The notes under the pieces are model-generated. The model had not been told where the DNA came from. It worked only from the letters and a program-made list of their open reading frames with translations, and did not search any database. A DNA stretch of 64,000 nucleotides from Planococcus citri (lineage: Eukaryota; Arthropoda; Insecta; Hemiptera; Pseudococcidae): assembly GCF_950023065.1 (NCBI RefSeq), contig NC_088677.1, positions 26,371,230-26,435,229 of the forward strand. Direction: 5' to 3'. Of this stretch, positions 32,441 through 44,014 are shown in pieces (the stretch's first letter is position 1; each line of letters begins with the position of its first letter). The position numbers were made by a program, and so were the translations under genes.

Positions 32441-32458
32441 AACCACGCTTGGGCGCCA
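32441..32458 (-). promoter_or_regulatory. Primer-binding site, tRNA-Lys type
   Basis: Four bases inside the 5' LTR the sense strand reads TGGCGCCCAAGCGTGGTT. The first 10-11 bases match the 3' end of tRNA-Lys as used by gypsy and many retroviruses. The rest resembles the Lys1,2 site with a one-base offset. Confidence 0.85.
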
Positions 32459-32462
32459 AATA

Positions 32463-32921
32463 TGTTGTGGTTTGGGAGATCTTTACTTTGAGGGAGACCT
32501 CCGCAAGACCAGCGTGCATATAGTAAGCCCAGGGAACCTAAAACTTGCCCGATATCCTTGCGAAAGATATCAAATTGCAGTGATGTTGAGACACCTCATA
32601 AATGATCATAAGACCGCTAAATGTTCGTAATATTTTATTCACTTCTCTGGTATAACACACGCGAAGATTTATAATAAAATACACTACACATTATTGAATA
32701 AAATACACTTGTAGTATCGACTACAAGCGGAAGCTCTGAACTTGCTACCTTACGCTAGCACCAGTGAAAATATACCTAACGAGCTTTCAAGGCTCGAAGC
32801 TCGGAGTGGCGCATCTCGAACTACTTCGATAGAGTGCACTACTCGTAAGCAGTGCTGCCACTCCGACAGGAACACAACTTCCCTCTAGGTGGAAGCTGCG
32901 GGCGCATCCCCTACCGGTACA
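32463..32921 (-). repeat. 5' LTR
   Basis: 459 bp, 3 differences from 21279-21737. On the sense strand TATAAAT lies at 32667-32673 and probably serves as the promoter for the genomic RNA. It is followed by AATAAA at 32634-32639. Confidence 0.95.
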
Positions 32922-33309
32922 AAATTAATTTTTGGTTTTTGGTTTCACTTCAGTTTTCACCTTTTGATAATTGGTTTTTGGTTTATAGTTTTCTGGTATG
33001 TACTTTTATTTGGTTTTTTGGGTTTTTGGTTTCAGTTTTCAGTTTTCAGTTTTTTTCTGCCAATTATCACATTATGCCGCCTAATTCTAGGTAGTACATA
33101 TTAGTATTATTAATTATTGTATTCATTTCTACTAATCAATTAATGCATAAAAGTCAAAACATTACACATATTTTGATGATTTAAATTTTAAATTTATTAT
33201 ACCTATTTGGGTTTTGATTAATTGGTTTTGATCAAATATTCTTTATTTTTGGTTTTTGAGTTTTGCACAAAACAAATTTTCATTTGGTTATTTCTTGGTT
33301 TTGGTTTTT

Positions 33310-33700
33310 CTCCAGAAGGAGTGGAATCAATCAAAATAGACTTATTCTCAACCTGCTTAAATAGTTTATTCACATTTGAAGCGATTTTGGTGGAGGGGGC
33401 ACCTCAATTCAATGTTTGGACCAGTAAATCTAAGTACATATTCAGGATCAGTAGGTACAGAACATGGAAAAATTCAAAAAATCAAAAAATTTTTGTTCCA
33501 GGGAGAGTTTTTGAAATTTACACGACTGACTGTACTTTGTCTAACACCAACCCCCTGAATCCAAATTTCACCATTTCGACCCACTCTGAAAATTCGAGCC
33601 CTCCAGAGCGATTTTTGAGTGCACCAGAATTTCAAAATTTCTCCAGAAAGCGTGAAAATAAATTAAAAAATTTATTCTGTCGCTTAGATATGTTTTTTTT
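33310..33700 (+). repeat. Foldback-family partial copy
   Basis: Blocks CAGAAGGAGTGGAATCAATC, ATAGTTTATTCACATTTGAA and CCAAATTTCACCATTTCGAC match the family at 59113-61870. The preceding 32930-33310 is a TTGGTTTTTGGTTTT-rich stretch with no gene. Confidence 0.5.
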
Positions 33701-33744
33701 TAGGAGTTGTCAAGTATTATAATTAAATTTTTGAGGGAAAACCT

Positions 33745-33915
33745 TAATATTGGAAAAGAAAAACTCTTATTTTTCAAGCCTTTATTATTGCAAAGATCTT
33801 TTCAAAAAGTACAACTTTTCATCATCAGGCGATGAACAGTTTTATGTACTTTTTGAAAAGATCTTTGTAATAATAAAACCTTGAAAAATAAGGAGAGTTT
33901 TTCTTCATCCTTTAC
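33745..33915. repeat. Imperfect hairpin of about 150 bp
   Basis: The left arm (AAGAAAAACTCTTATTTTTC, then CAAAGATCTTTTCAAAAAGT) pairs with its inverse at 33847-33905 around a loop with CATCATCAGGCGATG. The outer homology is weaker and reaches about 33725-33940. It may be a small MITE or a transcribed hairpin. Confidence 0.6.
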
Positions 33916-34248
33916 CAGAAAACCTCAATTTCAAAATGTGCAATTGGGTAGCCAGCAGCTACAATAGTTTTTTGATAAAAGTACACCCTGAAATTATAAG
34001 CCTCTGTAAGTACCTTAATCTTGTAATTTGAATGCGACTAGAAAATGAAGTGTTCTGAGATAATAACTGATCATTCACTAAATCACTACGACAATAGCTA
34101 TTCATCCGCTACCCAGAGAAAATTTGTTAAAAATAAAAAAATTCTCGTCGTCATCGTATCCGTATTCGCGTTTGACTTCTCTACCCCCATAGGATTCCAT
34201 TGAACTAAATAGTTAAGCCTCTACACCTACCTACACAGAGTTAAAGTT

Positions 34249-34946
34249 AAATTGAATGGTTCCATCAGAAAAGGGCCTAACTTCAGTTAGGCCCTTTTAT
34301 AATAAATCGCAAAAATGGATTCTACAGTGGAAATTACACCTACCACACTTCGTTACATAGCGCAACCTATAGTCAGGCCGCCACAACTGAATGCCAAAGT
34401 CGGACACCTCCGCCGATTTCTCACCAATTGTCTCTGGGAGTCTGGTGGTTTGCGATATTACTATGTTTTGCGCTTGGTTTTCATAACTTATCAGTGGTAC
34501 GCCATTTTTTACAGAAAAAAGTAACTTTTTCGTAATTTTTCAGTGATGCGGAATTTCTTAAGGAAAAAATAAATTTCTACAAAATAGTTGTTGAGAACGT
34601 TTAAATGACCTATTTTAACCCAACTTCGTTATAATGTTATAAAATATTGCCTTTTACATAATAAAATTACGCGATTCAGCACATTTTTTCATCGAAAAAG
34701 TAGGTTCACATGAAAGGGCCTAATTGTCCACTTTGTATTTTCAGTGTTTTCTTTGTATTTTATTGCAGAAAAGTAAAAGTAAAGAATCATTTTGAATCTT
34801 CAATGTATGCGGAATGAAAAAAAATAATAAGTTGCATGTTGTTCTAGTATTTTCTATATGATATTCATATTCAAATGTTTAAAATGCGTTTTTCTCAAAT
34901 CACCATTTTTTCAGTTAGGCCCTTTTCTGGTGGAACCATTCAATTT
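34249..34946. mobile_element. MITE with terminal repeats of about 50 bp
   Basis: The ends read AATTGAATGGTTCCATCAGA and AAAGGGCCTAAC, with the inverse GTTAGGCCCTTTT..GGAACCATTCAATT at 34914-34945. The left end carries an extra small palindrome (AAAAGGGCCTAAC TTCA GTTAGGCCCTTTT, 34268-34297). The 69-codon frame inside has no domain. The target duplication is not clear. Confidence 0.75.
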
Positions 34947-35376
34947 CATGCTGTAGAAAAAAATAAGCGACAATTTTATCAAATAAAATTCAATTTTCAC
35001 CTGCCTGAGTAGAATTTCTTCTTAATTGATAATTTTTACCTAGCTTTTTCTGGTGGGAAGGTAGGTAATTCGAAAATGGAGAAATTTCATTAACCACACG
35101 ACATGAACAGGAAATAAATTCACAGCAGAGAAAAAACCTCCTTTAAGCAAATGTTTGAGACACGCGACATTTCCACTGCGGTCCATTTCTTAATTAATTA
35201 TACTTGTTTCAAACGCCGACACGTATAGAACGTTTGAGCTAATTTAAAACTCGGCGACGACGTTAATGAATTTTCTAATTCATTTCCAGCAATTTTTTTC
35301 CACATCTAAAATAAACGAGTATTAATTTCTAAAATTTTCATTATTCGTATACGTTGTTGTGTTTTTTTTTTTTACA

Positions 35377-35556
35377 GATTCGCCAAAATACGAAAAAAGA
35401 GCACTGACAATGTTATCGCGATGGAAACCATTTCGGTTAAATACGTTAAATGGTGGAAACGGCAGACACGTTATTCGATCTCCTTTCACTTCCAGATCCG
35501 ATCCGAATTCGTTCAACAGAATACAAATTATGGGAAGGCCGTTTCGTTGGGGTTAA
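35377..35556 (+). CDS. Gene A last exon: C-terminal part with dibasic site and Gly-stop
   Basis: A long T tract and TTTACAG end at 35376. Read in phase 1 after the G from the 12555-12930 exon, the frame is DSPKYEKRALTML, continuing through RWKPFRL and RSDPNSFNR to IMGRPFRWG-stop (TAA 35554-35556). A Lys-Arg cleavage site, no Cys and a terminal Gly before the stop are what an amidated neuropeptide precursor would show: the predicted C-terminus would be ...RPFRW-amide. Base composition is richer and more complex than the flanks. I do not recognise the peptide family, so the neuropeptide reading is inference. Confidence 0.5.
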   Translation, partial: DSPKYEKRALTMLSRWKPFRLNTLNGGNGRHVIRSPFTSRSDPNSFNRIQIMGRPFRWG

Positions 35557-35760
35557 ACGGCCATAAATTCCGGTCAACGTTACACGATGTAAAAAATTGC
35601 TTTGTCAATTTGTGTATAATAATATAAAAAGGAAAAAAACAACACAAACACACATAACTTCAAAACTGCGCGCGTTTGATACAAAAAAACAATAAGGAAC
35701 CTTGTAAACAATGATTTTTATGTTAATTAGTTGGTTAAATAAATGGATTTATTTTTTTTC
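35557..35760 (+). other. Probable 3' UTR of gene A with AATAAA
   Basis: AT-rich trailer after the stop. AATAAA occurs at 35738-35743, followed by a T-rich stretch, a plausible polyadenylation region. Confidence 0.4.
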
Positions 35761-36309
35761 ATCATTTTTTCCATCATCAGTTTTATTAGGTACTGTAGAT
35801 GAATGGCAAAAGGGTAAAAAAAAAAAGGGCAGCTAATTCGTATTGAAACCCCGAATTTAGAGAGTTAAACACTCGTGTTTTATTTTTTTTATTCATTTTT
35901 TTTTTTTTTTTTTACAGAAGAGAGTGATAATTAATGGTCGATGTATTAATATGAAAAATCATAACCTATACTTTTTACTTCAATTATACCATTTGACGGA
36001 GTATAACTCTCGAAAAGGGGTAAACATCATCTTGTTCTCGTCTGTAGCTTTTCTCTGATGAACAAAATTCAAGTCTTGATCTGCCACTGCCATGTTCACT
36101 TTCGTGGCGTAGACTAAATGAAATTCAAAGGTTCTGGATAATGGATCGATAGGGTTGTTTTTCTCACGAGGTTTAAAACATTGCGTATTAGTATTTGCAT
36201 ATTCGAGAGTTTTTATCGAGAAGCGAATTGACGATTAATTTAAGAGAACATGAGGAAAAGACGGGAGATGAGATTCTTCAAATTATGCAATTGTTTCGTT
36301 TGACGTTAC

Positions 36310-36800
36310 CAAAAAATCCAAATAAACCCTGTTGTTGGCCAAAATTTCAAAAAATCCTATTTTCGCCAAAATTATCAAAAAATCATTTTTGGCAAAATTG
36401 TCGAAAAATGCATTTTTTTGACGTTAATAAAGAAGCCCTAATATTTTTTGCGGAAATGACCAAAAAACTTTGTTAGTAGCCAAAATTGTGAAAATTCCTG
36501 CTTCTGCCAAAATTGTCCCAAGAAGTCCTTGTGATGTTTTTTGCCAGAATTGTCTGCAAAGTTCTGTTTTTGCCAAAATATTGTCAAGAAAATCTCATGT
36601 ATGTTAAAATTGTAAAAAAGTTCCATTTTTTGTCAAAATTATAAAAAAATCTCAACTTTTATAAAAATTGCCAAAGAAAACTTCTACTTTTTGTCAAAAT
36701 GTTCAAAAAATTCGGTTGTCAAAATTGGGAAAAATTCTTGCTTTTGCCAAAATTATCCTGAAAAGTCCTGTTTTTTGCCAAAATAAATGCTTTTAGACAA
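36310..36800. repeat. AT-rich minisatellite, units of about 26-30 bp
   Basis: Imperfect units of GCCAAAATTGTCAAAAAATC with a CTTTTGC or ATTTTTT linker, about 16 copies. It is related to 4130-4450. Isolated units recur near 36990 and 37460. Confidence 0.7.
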
Positions 36801-37118
36801 AATTTTCGAAGTCATTTCTTTCATTGAAAGTTTAAACTTGGGGAAAGAGGGGAGAGGGAAAAAGGTCAGATTACATTATTATGACACAATTTTTTTGGGT
36901 AAAAAATTTTTCATTATCAAAAAAAGAGCACAATTTGAAAATTTTGAAATTTAACTGAAACATAAATGGAAAAGACTCTATGACATTTTTGTAATTTTGG
37001 CAAAAAAGCAAGACCTTTAGGAGGAAATGTTATCAAATGCATCAGAAGGGAGAGGGGAGAGTGCATACTTATTCAAGTCGAAATTTCTCTGTTTTCAAAG
37101 AGAAGCAAAAAAAAATTA

Positions 37119-37408
37119 CAGGGTGTCTAACGAAACTCTCGGACAAAAAATCATGACTTTTCTATGACTTTTTCATGACCCATTTTTCACATTTTTTACC
37201 CATGTAAATAGCCATAATAGTCTATTTACTTGTCGAACAGAATTGCCATTTTTTACAGGATTAAAACTTAGGTATTTAAGTTTTTTCATTTTTCTGATTT
37301 TTTGGACAAATTTTTGATTTATTGAATTTTTACATTTTATGGGATTAAAAAAAATTCAAGCAAAATTAATAACCTTTTTCATGACTTTCATGGCCGTTAG
37401 ACACCCTG
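37119..37408. mobile_element. MITE with CAGGGTGTCTAACG ends
   Basis: Starts CAGGGTGTCTAACG and ends CGTTAGACACCCTG. The inner parts are rich in TCATGACTTTTTCATGACC. The flanks AATTA and AATTT suggest a 5-bp duplication with one mismatch. A second copy lies at 54971-55298. Confidence 0.8.
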
Positions 37409-37604
37409 AATTTAAAAACAGAACTGTTTTTGCAACTTGTGACACAAAAATGCGAGTCTTTTTCTGAAATTTTGGTAAAAAAGCAAAACTTTTTTCAAGT
37501 TTGGTACAAAAGAACATCACTTTTTGGCAATAATTGCAGCAAAAAAAAAATACTTCACTCGCACTTTACTCGGCAAAATAAAACATAGTCAAACAGGATT
37601 TTAA

Positions 37605-39661
37605 CCCTTAAAGACCCAGGCTAATCCTGAGATGTTGTGTGAAAATGCTTTCAATTTCCTGAATTAGATCATCACAAGCATCACTTTAACCCAAATGTTT
37701 GCCCCCCAGCCCCTTAAAGCCGTCTCGTAAAAGCCGTACCGATTTATTTAATTTTCCTTGAAAACCGAGAAAGCAAAAACCCCAATGAGGTCAATCATGG
37801 AACTGAATGATATAGTATCATTAGGTGTACTGAATGAGTGAAAGCATATCTCCAAAGAACACCCCACCCCTTTTTGGGGGACAAATTTTCAAAAAAGTTG
37901 GGATAAAAAAATTGGACCCATGCTCCATTTTTGGATAAACATATTGATGGTAGACCCTTCACAAAATGAAATCATGAAAGGTGTGAAAATGGTGGACCAG
38001 AGCGATTTTTTGAAAATTTGATTCGCTTGTCTCGATAAAAACCCGAAAAAACAGAGCATGAATACGCAAAGTACATAATATGGGAAATATTATCAAGTAG
38101 GCTTGAAATGACAGAAACAAGAATTGAAAGGAACACAGATGCTTTTAACAGCACATAAGTTCAGATAATCTACAATCCACCCATCAAATCTGTTTATCAC
38201 TCCGTGGATATTCTTTCTCGATATTTGTCACCAAATAGTTACATCCTACAAAGGTTAGCAGTATGATTGTTTTTCTGCAGAAATATCGAAATAGGTTTAT
38301 CAACCACTTTGAAAAGCTTTACACAGTCAAATTGCAGCACTCCCTGGCATTTCATAACGTTCAAGCATTCATGAAGAAGTCACTATCCCTTCTAGATCAT
38401 AGATAATGTAGTTCTACATCATGAAAATTGCACGAGCAGAAGTCGAGGTTTACAATCATGAGATTGTGTCCAGCTTATGACTACAGGATTCAGGGGATTT
38501 GAGATTCAGTAAAAAGCTTTCAACTGTTGTTCAACCACAACTCTGAACTTTTGAATGTTTTGAGAAATTCCTGCTGAAGTTGATATTCTTTCTCGATATT
38601 TGTCAACAAATAGTTACATCCCGCAAAAGGTTAGTGGTACAATTGTTTTTCTGCAGAAGTATTGAAATAGGCTTATCTACCACTTTGAAAAGCTTTACAC
38701 TGTCAAATTGCAGCTGTCTCTGGCATTTCATAATGTTGAAGCATTCATGAAGAAGTCACTATCCCTCCTCGATCATTGATAGTGTAGTTCAACATCATGA
38801 AATATTATGATTGGAAACAACGAATTCTGCTCAAGCAATTTTCAAGATGTACAACTTCACTATCAATGATCGGGGAGGGATAGTGACTTCTTCATGAATG
38901 CTTCAACATTATGAAATGCCAGAGACAGCTGCAATTTGACTGTGTAAAGCTTTTCAAAGTGGTTGATAAACCTATTTCGATATTTCTGCAGAAAAACAAT
39001 CATACTGCTAACCTTTGTAGGATGTAACTATTTGGTGACAAATATCGAGAAAGAATATCCACAGAGTGATAAACAGATTTGATGGGTGGATTGTAGATTA
39101 TCTGAACTTATGTGCTGTTAAAAGCATCTGTGTTCCTTTCAATTCTTGTTTCTGTCATTTCAAGCCTACTTGATAATATTTCCCATATTATGTACTTTGC
39201 GTATTCATGCTCTGTTTTTTCGGGTTTTTATCGAGACAAGCGAATCAAATTTTCAAAAAATCGCTCTGGTCCACCATTTTCACACCTTTCATGATTTCAT
39301 TTTGTGAAGGGTCTACCATCAATATGTTTATCCAAAAATGGAGCATGGGTCCAATTTTTTTATCCCAACTTTTTTGAAAATTTGTCCCCCAAAAAGGGGT
39401 GGGGTGTTCTTTGGAGATATGCTTTCACTCATTCAGTACACCTAATGATACTATATCATTCAGTTCCATGATTGACCTCATTGGGGTTTTTGCTTTCTCG
39501 GTTTTCAAGGAAAATTAAATAAATCGGTACGGCTTTTACGAGACGGCTTTAAGGGGCTGGGGGGCAAACATTTGGGTTAAAGTGATGCTTGTGATGATCT
39601 AATTCAGGAAATTGAAAGCATTTTCACACAACATCTCAGGATTAGCCTGGGTCTTTAAGGG
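37605..39661. mobile_element. piggyBac-like non-autonomous element, giant palindrome
   Basis: TTAA flanks both ends (37601-37604 and 39662-39665) and the termini are CCCTTAAAGACCCAGG and its inverse. TTAA duplication and CCY ends are hallmarks of piggyBac. Positions i and 77266-i pair without indels over at least 600 bp, and the arms are about 860 bp each (37605-38465 and about 38802-39661) with very few differences. Between them 38581-38815 is a further direct copy of 38218-38430. No transposase is encoded. The two identical 60-codon frames (37972-38154 minus and 39112-39294 plus) are products of the palindrome. Confidence 0.9.
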
Positions 39662-39669
39662 TTAAATAA

Positions 39670-41220
39670 CTAATCGACATATTGAAACTATACGAAATAT
39701 TGAATTACCATATCACGGTTATACTTAGTAATACTTAATTGAAAACTTCCACAACTTGACGCTAGCAGTTTTGTGGCAAAATTTCTCGAGCCACGTCGAT
39801 GAGGAATAAATAGAAAAATGAACTTTTCCAATAATAAATTTACCTTGGATATGTATCGTATAACGACCATGATATACGATGCAACTCGCAAAAGTTAACA
39901 CTGGAGAAGGTAAGTGAGACGAGTAAGAATGAATTTTAGCGGCTTACACCGCGATCCAATGAACGAACAGACGTTGACGTCAAGCCGAAAAGCGGCAAAG
40001 GCTGAAATAAATTAACCCCTTTCCTCGATTCTTTAATCGTTTTGTAATTTTATAACGTCTGTTCAGTTTTAGTCGAGGGAATAGGTAATCATACCGTTAG
40101 TCTAGGAAGGTTGGAAAATCAACGAATATCTAGGTATATAATGGAATTCCTTCACGTTGAAAGAATTTCATTCCCTCCTTTTCCTCTGCGGATGCGTAAG
40201 CGAAAAGCAAATAAATATTCATCAACTCTTCAACTCGTTCTATTTGTATTTTCATTTTCAGCCATACAAAATTTTGTTTATCAAATATCTCAATAAATCT
40301 TAAAAATTTCAGACTAACTTACAGGTACTTAGGTATTTTGTACTCGTATCGATACTTTGCCAAAAATGATAAAAATTTGGCTCGAGGTGTTCATTCATAA
40401 TCTCGAGATATGTATATCGAGTTTATTTCAATTTCAATTTCTTATTTAGGTGAAAATGATATCATATAAAGCCAGACAGGACACCTAAAATAACACAACG
40501 CGAGTGGGTGAAATGTTTATCAGGAACAAGACCTGGGGCATAAAATCGGAGTAAATTTTAAAAATCATCTTAACCTTAATAACTACCTACTCACGAAAAA
40601 AAAAAATACGACAAACCGATCGAATTTATTTATAGTTTGAGATTTTGTTCTACATTACGAGATTCGTTTTTACTCAAATTTCGCCAAAGACACAAATTCA
40701 TTTTCATTCGTATTATAAATATTCGCTATAAAAAGAAAATAATGATAGTTATCGTGGGCAAAGATTATCGTTTGTGCTTATTTCAAACAAACAAGAAATT
40801 ACGTCATATCATTTTTTTTACAAAAAAATTTCGACTCGTTCTACGTATTTTTTTGTGAAATAAAAATACGAAGAAACCAAACTGCATATTTGGATTTTTG
40901 AAATAACGTATCAGACTAGCATGATGAAGATTAATAGGCACTCGATAGCACCATTCAGCCATTAAATTTAGAGGTTTAACCCTTTCTGATGGCACATTTT
41001 TGAAATCATTTTTCTTTCTTCAAATTGAATAAAATTTTTAATCGAAAATATCTTACACGAGTTTACGATAAATCTATTATATTATAAGATTGATTGACAA
41101 TTAAAGAAATGAAGAATCCCCCCCTACCTACCCCTTTTTCATTTCATTTCATTAGGTACTACAGCACTTGAAATACTTAACGTAAAGAAAAGCGAATCCA
41201 GTATACAGTTCGAAGCAAAA
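39670..41220. other. Unique noncoding sequence
   Basis: No exon or transposon ends recognised. Short C- and A-runs near 41118 and 41218. Confidence 0.4.
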
Positions 41221-41274
41221 AAAAAACTAGACAGCTGCGCTAAAGCGCAGCTGTAACAGTGTGCGTAGCCTATT

Positions 41275-44010
41275 TAAGCACCACACAATTTTGAAAAAAG
41301 CACAACGCAAATTTCGAAAATAGAACGCGATTTTGAAAAAAAATCACAACACGATTTAAAAAAAAGGACATTGCGATTTTCAAAAAAAAAGCACAACGCA
41401 AATTTGAAAAAAAGCGATTAGGATTTTGAAAGCAGAACGCAATTATGATTTTGTTTTGAAAGCACAATGAAATTTCATAAAAAAAAGAAAAACGCAGTTT
41501 GGAAAAAACGCACACCGCGATCTTTTAAAAAAAGCACACACTATGCAATTTTGAAAAAGAAGCACAACGCAATTTTGAAAGTAAAACAACGGGATTTTGT
41601 AAAAAACAACGCAATTTTGGAAAAAGCACAACAAAATTCTGAAAAAACCGCGCAACTCGATTTTGAAAAAGAAGCACAACGCGATTTTGTGATAAAAGCA
41701 CAACACGATTTTGTGATAAAAGCACAACGCAATATCGAAATAAAAGCACTACGGAATTTAAAAAAAAAGCACAACGCGATATTGAAATAAAAGCACAACG
41801 CAATTTAAAAAAAAAAGCTCAACGCGATTTTGAGAATATAAGCACACACAACGCAATTTCGAAAAAGAAGCTCTACATAATTTTGAAAATAGAATGCAAT
41901 TTTGAAAAACAGTACAACGCGGTTTTAAAAAAAATGACAACACGATTTTTGAAAAAACGCGATTTAGATTTCCAAAGCAAAACGCGATTTTCATTTTGAA
42001 AGCACAACGAAATTTCAACAAAAAAAGCCCAACATCGATGAAAAGCACAACACGATTTTGAAAAAAATCACAACGCGATTTCCCAAAATCACAACGCGAT
42101 TTCCCAAAAACACAACGCGATTTTGAAAAAGAAAGCACTAGGTACCCAATTATGGAAAAAATCAAGATTAAAAAAAACGCTTTCAAGAAAAAGCACATCG
42201 CGATTTCCGAAGAAAAAGCAGAACGCAATTATGAAAAAAAAACAACGCAATTTCGGAAAAAATGCACTATACAATTTCAAAAAAAAACGTGATTTTGAAA
42301 AAAAAAGCAAAACGACGCAATTTCAACAAAAAAGCACAACGCGATTACGAAAAAAACGCGATTTTGGAAAGAAAAGCACAACGCGATTTTGAAAAAAAAG
42401 CACAACGTGATTTCAAAAAACTAAAGCATTACGTGATTTCGAAAAAAAAGCACAACGCGATTTCGCAAAAAAACAACGCGATTTTGAAGAAAGCACAACA
42501 CGATTTTGAAAAAAAAGCCCAACGCAATCATGGGAAAAACTCAATTGAGAAAAAGCACAACGCGATTTCAAAAAAAAAGCACAACGTGATATCCAAAAAA
42601 AGCACAACACGATATCAAAAAAGCACAACACGATTTAGAAAGAAAACACAACGCGATTTCAGAAAAAAAGCACAACGATATCAAAAAAAAGCACAACGTG
42701 ATTTTGAAAAAAAAGCACAACGCGATTTCAAAAAAAAGCACCACACAATTTTGGAAAAAAAAGCACGACGCGATATCAAAAAAAAAACATCAGGAATTTA
42801 AAAAAGAAGCACTACTTGATTTCGGAAAATAAAAACAACGAGATTACAAAAAAAAAGCACCACGCATTTTCGGAAAAAAAGCACAGTGCGATCTCAAAAA
42901 AAACCCAAACCGCGATTTTGATAAAAAAGCACAACGTGATTATGAAAAAAAAACAATGTGATAAAAAAACACGATTTTGAAGAAAAGCACACAAGATTTT
43001 GAAAATGAAGCACAACTTTGAAAACAGCACAATGTGATTTTGAAAAAAGCACAACGTGATTAGAAAAAGCACTACGTGATATCAAAAGCACAACGCAATA
43101 TTGAAAGCACAGTACAATAATGAAAGCTCGAATGTATAACGGGATGCGGATAGAACTTCTCTGGAGCACAGCCAAAGCGCAAATGACTGTTGAGATTTGA
43201 TTACTAAGGGTAGCCACCTGCTTTTGTTGTATAGAATTTTGAAAAAAAACCAACACAATTTCAAAAAAAAAGCACAACACAATTTTGAAAAAAAAGCACG
43301 AGATTTCAAAAAAAAAGCAGGTGATTTCAAAAAAAAAGCACCACACAATTTCAGAAAAATAAGCACAACGCGATTTCAAAAAAAAAGCACAACATGATTT
43401 TAAAAAAACAACGTGATTAAAAAAACGTGATTTTGAAAAAAAGCACAACGCGATTTCGGAAAAAAAGCACAACGCAATTACGAAAAAAAGCAGAATGCGA
43501 TTTCAAAAAAAAAAAGCACCACACAATTTTGAAAAAAAAGCACAACGCAATTTCAAAAAAAAAGCACAACAAGATTTTGAAAAAAAGAACGTGATTTTGG
43601 AAAAAAAGCACAACACAATTTTGAAAAAAAGCACAACATGATTATGAAAAAAAAACAACGCGATTTCAGAAAAAAAAAAAACAAAAAAAGCACGTTGAGA
43701 TTTCAAAAAAGCACAACGAGTTTTTTTTAAAAAAAGCACTACGGGATTTCGGAAAAAAAAGCACACCGTGATTTCGAAAAACAAAGCACAACACGATTAT
43801 AAAAAAAACAACGTGATTAAAAAAACGCGATTTTGAAGAAAAGCACAACGCGATTTTGAAAAAAAAGCGCAATATGATTATAAAAAAAAACAACGTAATT
43901 TAAAAAAACGCGATTTTGAAAAAAAGCACAATTTTGAAAAAAGCACAACGCGATTAAAAAAGCACTATGCGAATACGAAAGCTTGAAAGCACTATGCAAC
44001 ATCGAATGCA
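41275..44010. repeat. Minisatellite of AAGCACAACGCGATTTTGAA units, about 2.7 kb
   Basis: More than 100 imperfect units of about 20-26 bp (AAAAAGCACAACGCGATTTTGA and variants with a variable A-run). Overlapping frames on both strands across it come from the repeat and are not genes. A non-repetitive island of about 100 bp at 43120-43225 interrupts the array. It is repeated at the array end at 44015-44130. Confidence 0.92.
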
Positions 44011-44014
44011 AAGC

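Larger units (their letters stand above)
21279..32921 (-). mobile_element. Complete Ty3/Gypsy-type LTR retrotransposon with extra Pol domains
   Basis: An 11,643-bp element reading on the minus strand. Both LTRs are 459 bp, begin TG and end CA on either strand, and differ at 3 positions. It is flanked by AAAT (21275-21278 and 32922-32925). The order in the sense direction is 5' LTR (32463-32921), tRNA-Lys-type primer site, leader of about 540 bp, gag, pol in the -1 frame, a noncoding tail of about 1.5 kb, purine tract, and 3' LTR (21279-21737). PR-RT-RH-IN order, an integrase with a GPY/F module, and RT blocks like those of Gypsy place it in Ty3/Gypsy rather than Copia. Both large frames are uninterrupted. 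The low LTR divergence and intact frames suggest a recent insertion that may still be active. Confidence 0.95.
12931..35376 (+). other. Putative 22.4-kb intron of gene A
   Basis: It is bounded by the GTGAGT donor at 12931 and a poly-T/TTTACAG acceptor ending at 35376, with matching phase 1. It contains LINE scraps, MITEs and the whole LTR retrotransposon, which lies antisense to the gene. Other exons inside cannot be excluded. Transcript data would settle it. Confidence 0.4.

Noticed and set aside
34315..34524. 69-codon frame starting MDSTVEITP
   Set aside because: It lies inside a MITE between inverted ends and has no recognisable domain.
37972..39294. Two identical 60-residue frames on opposite strands
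   Set aside because: They are mirror images caused by the piggyBac-like palindrome and have no domain.
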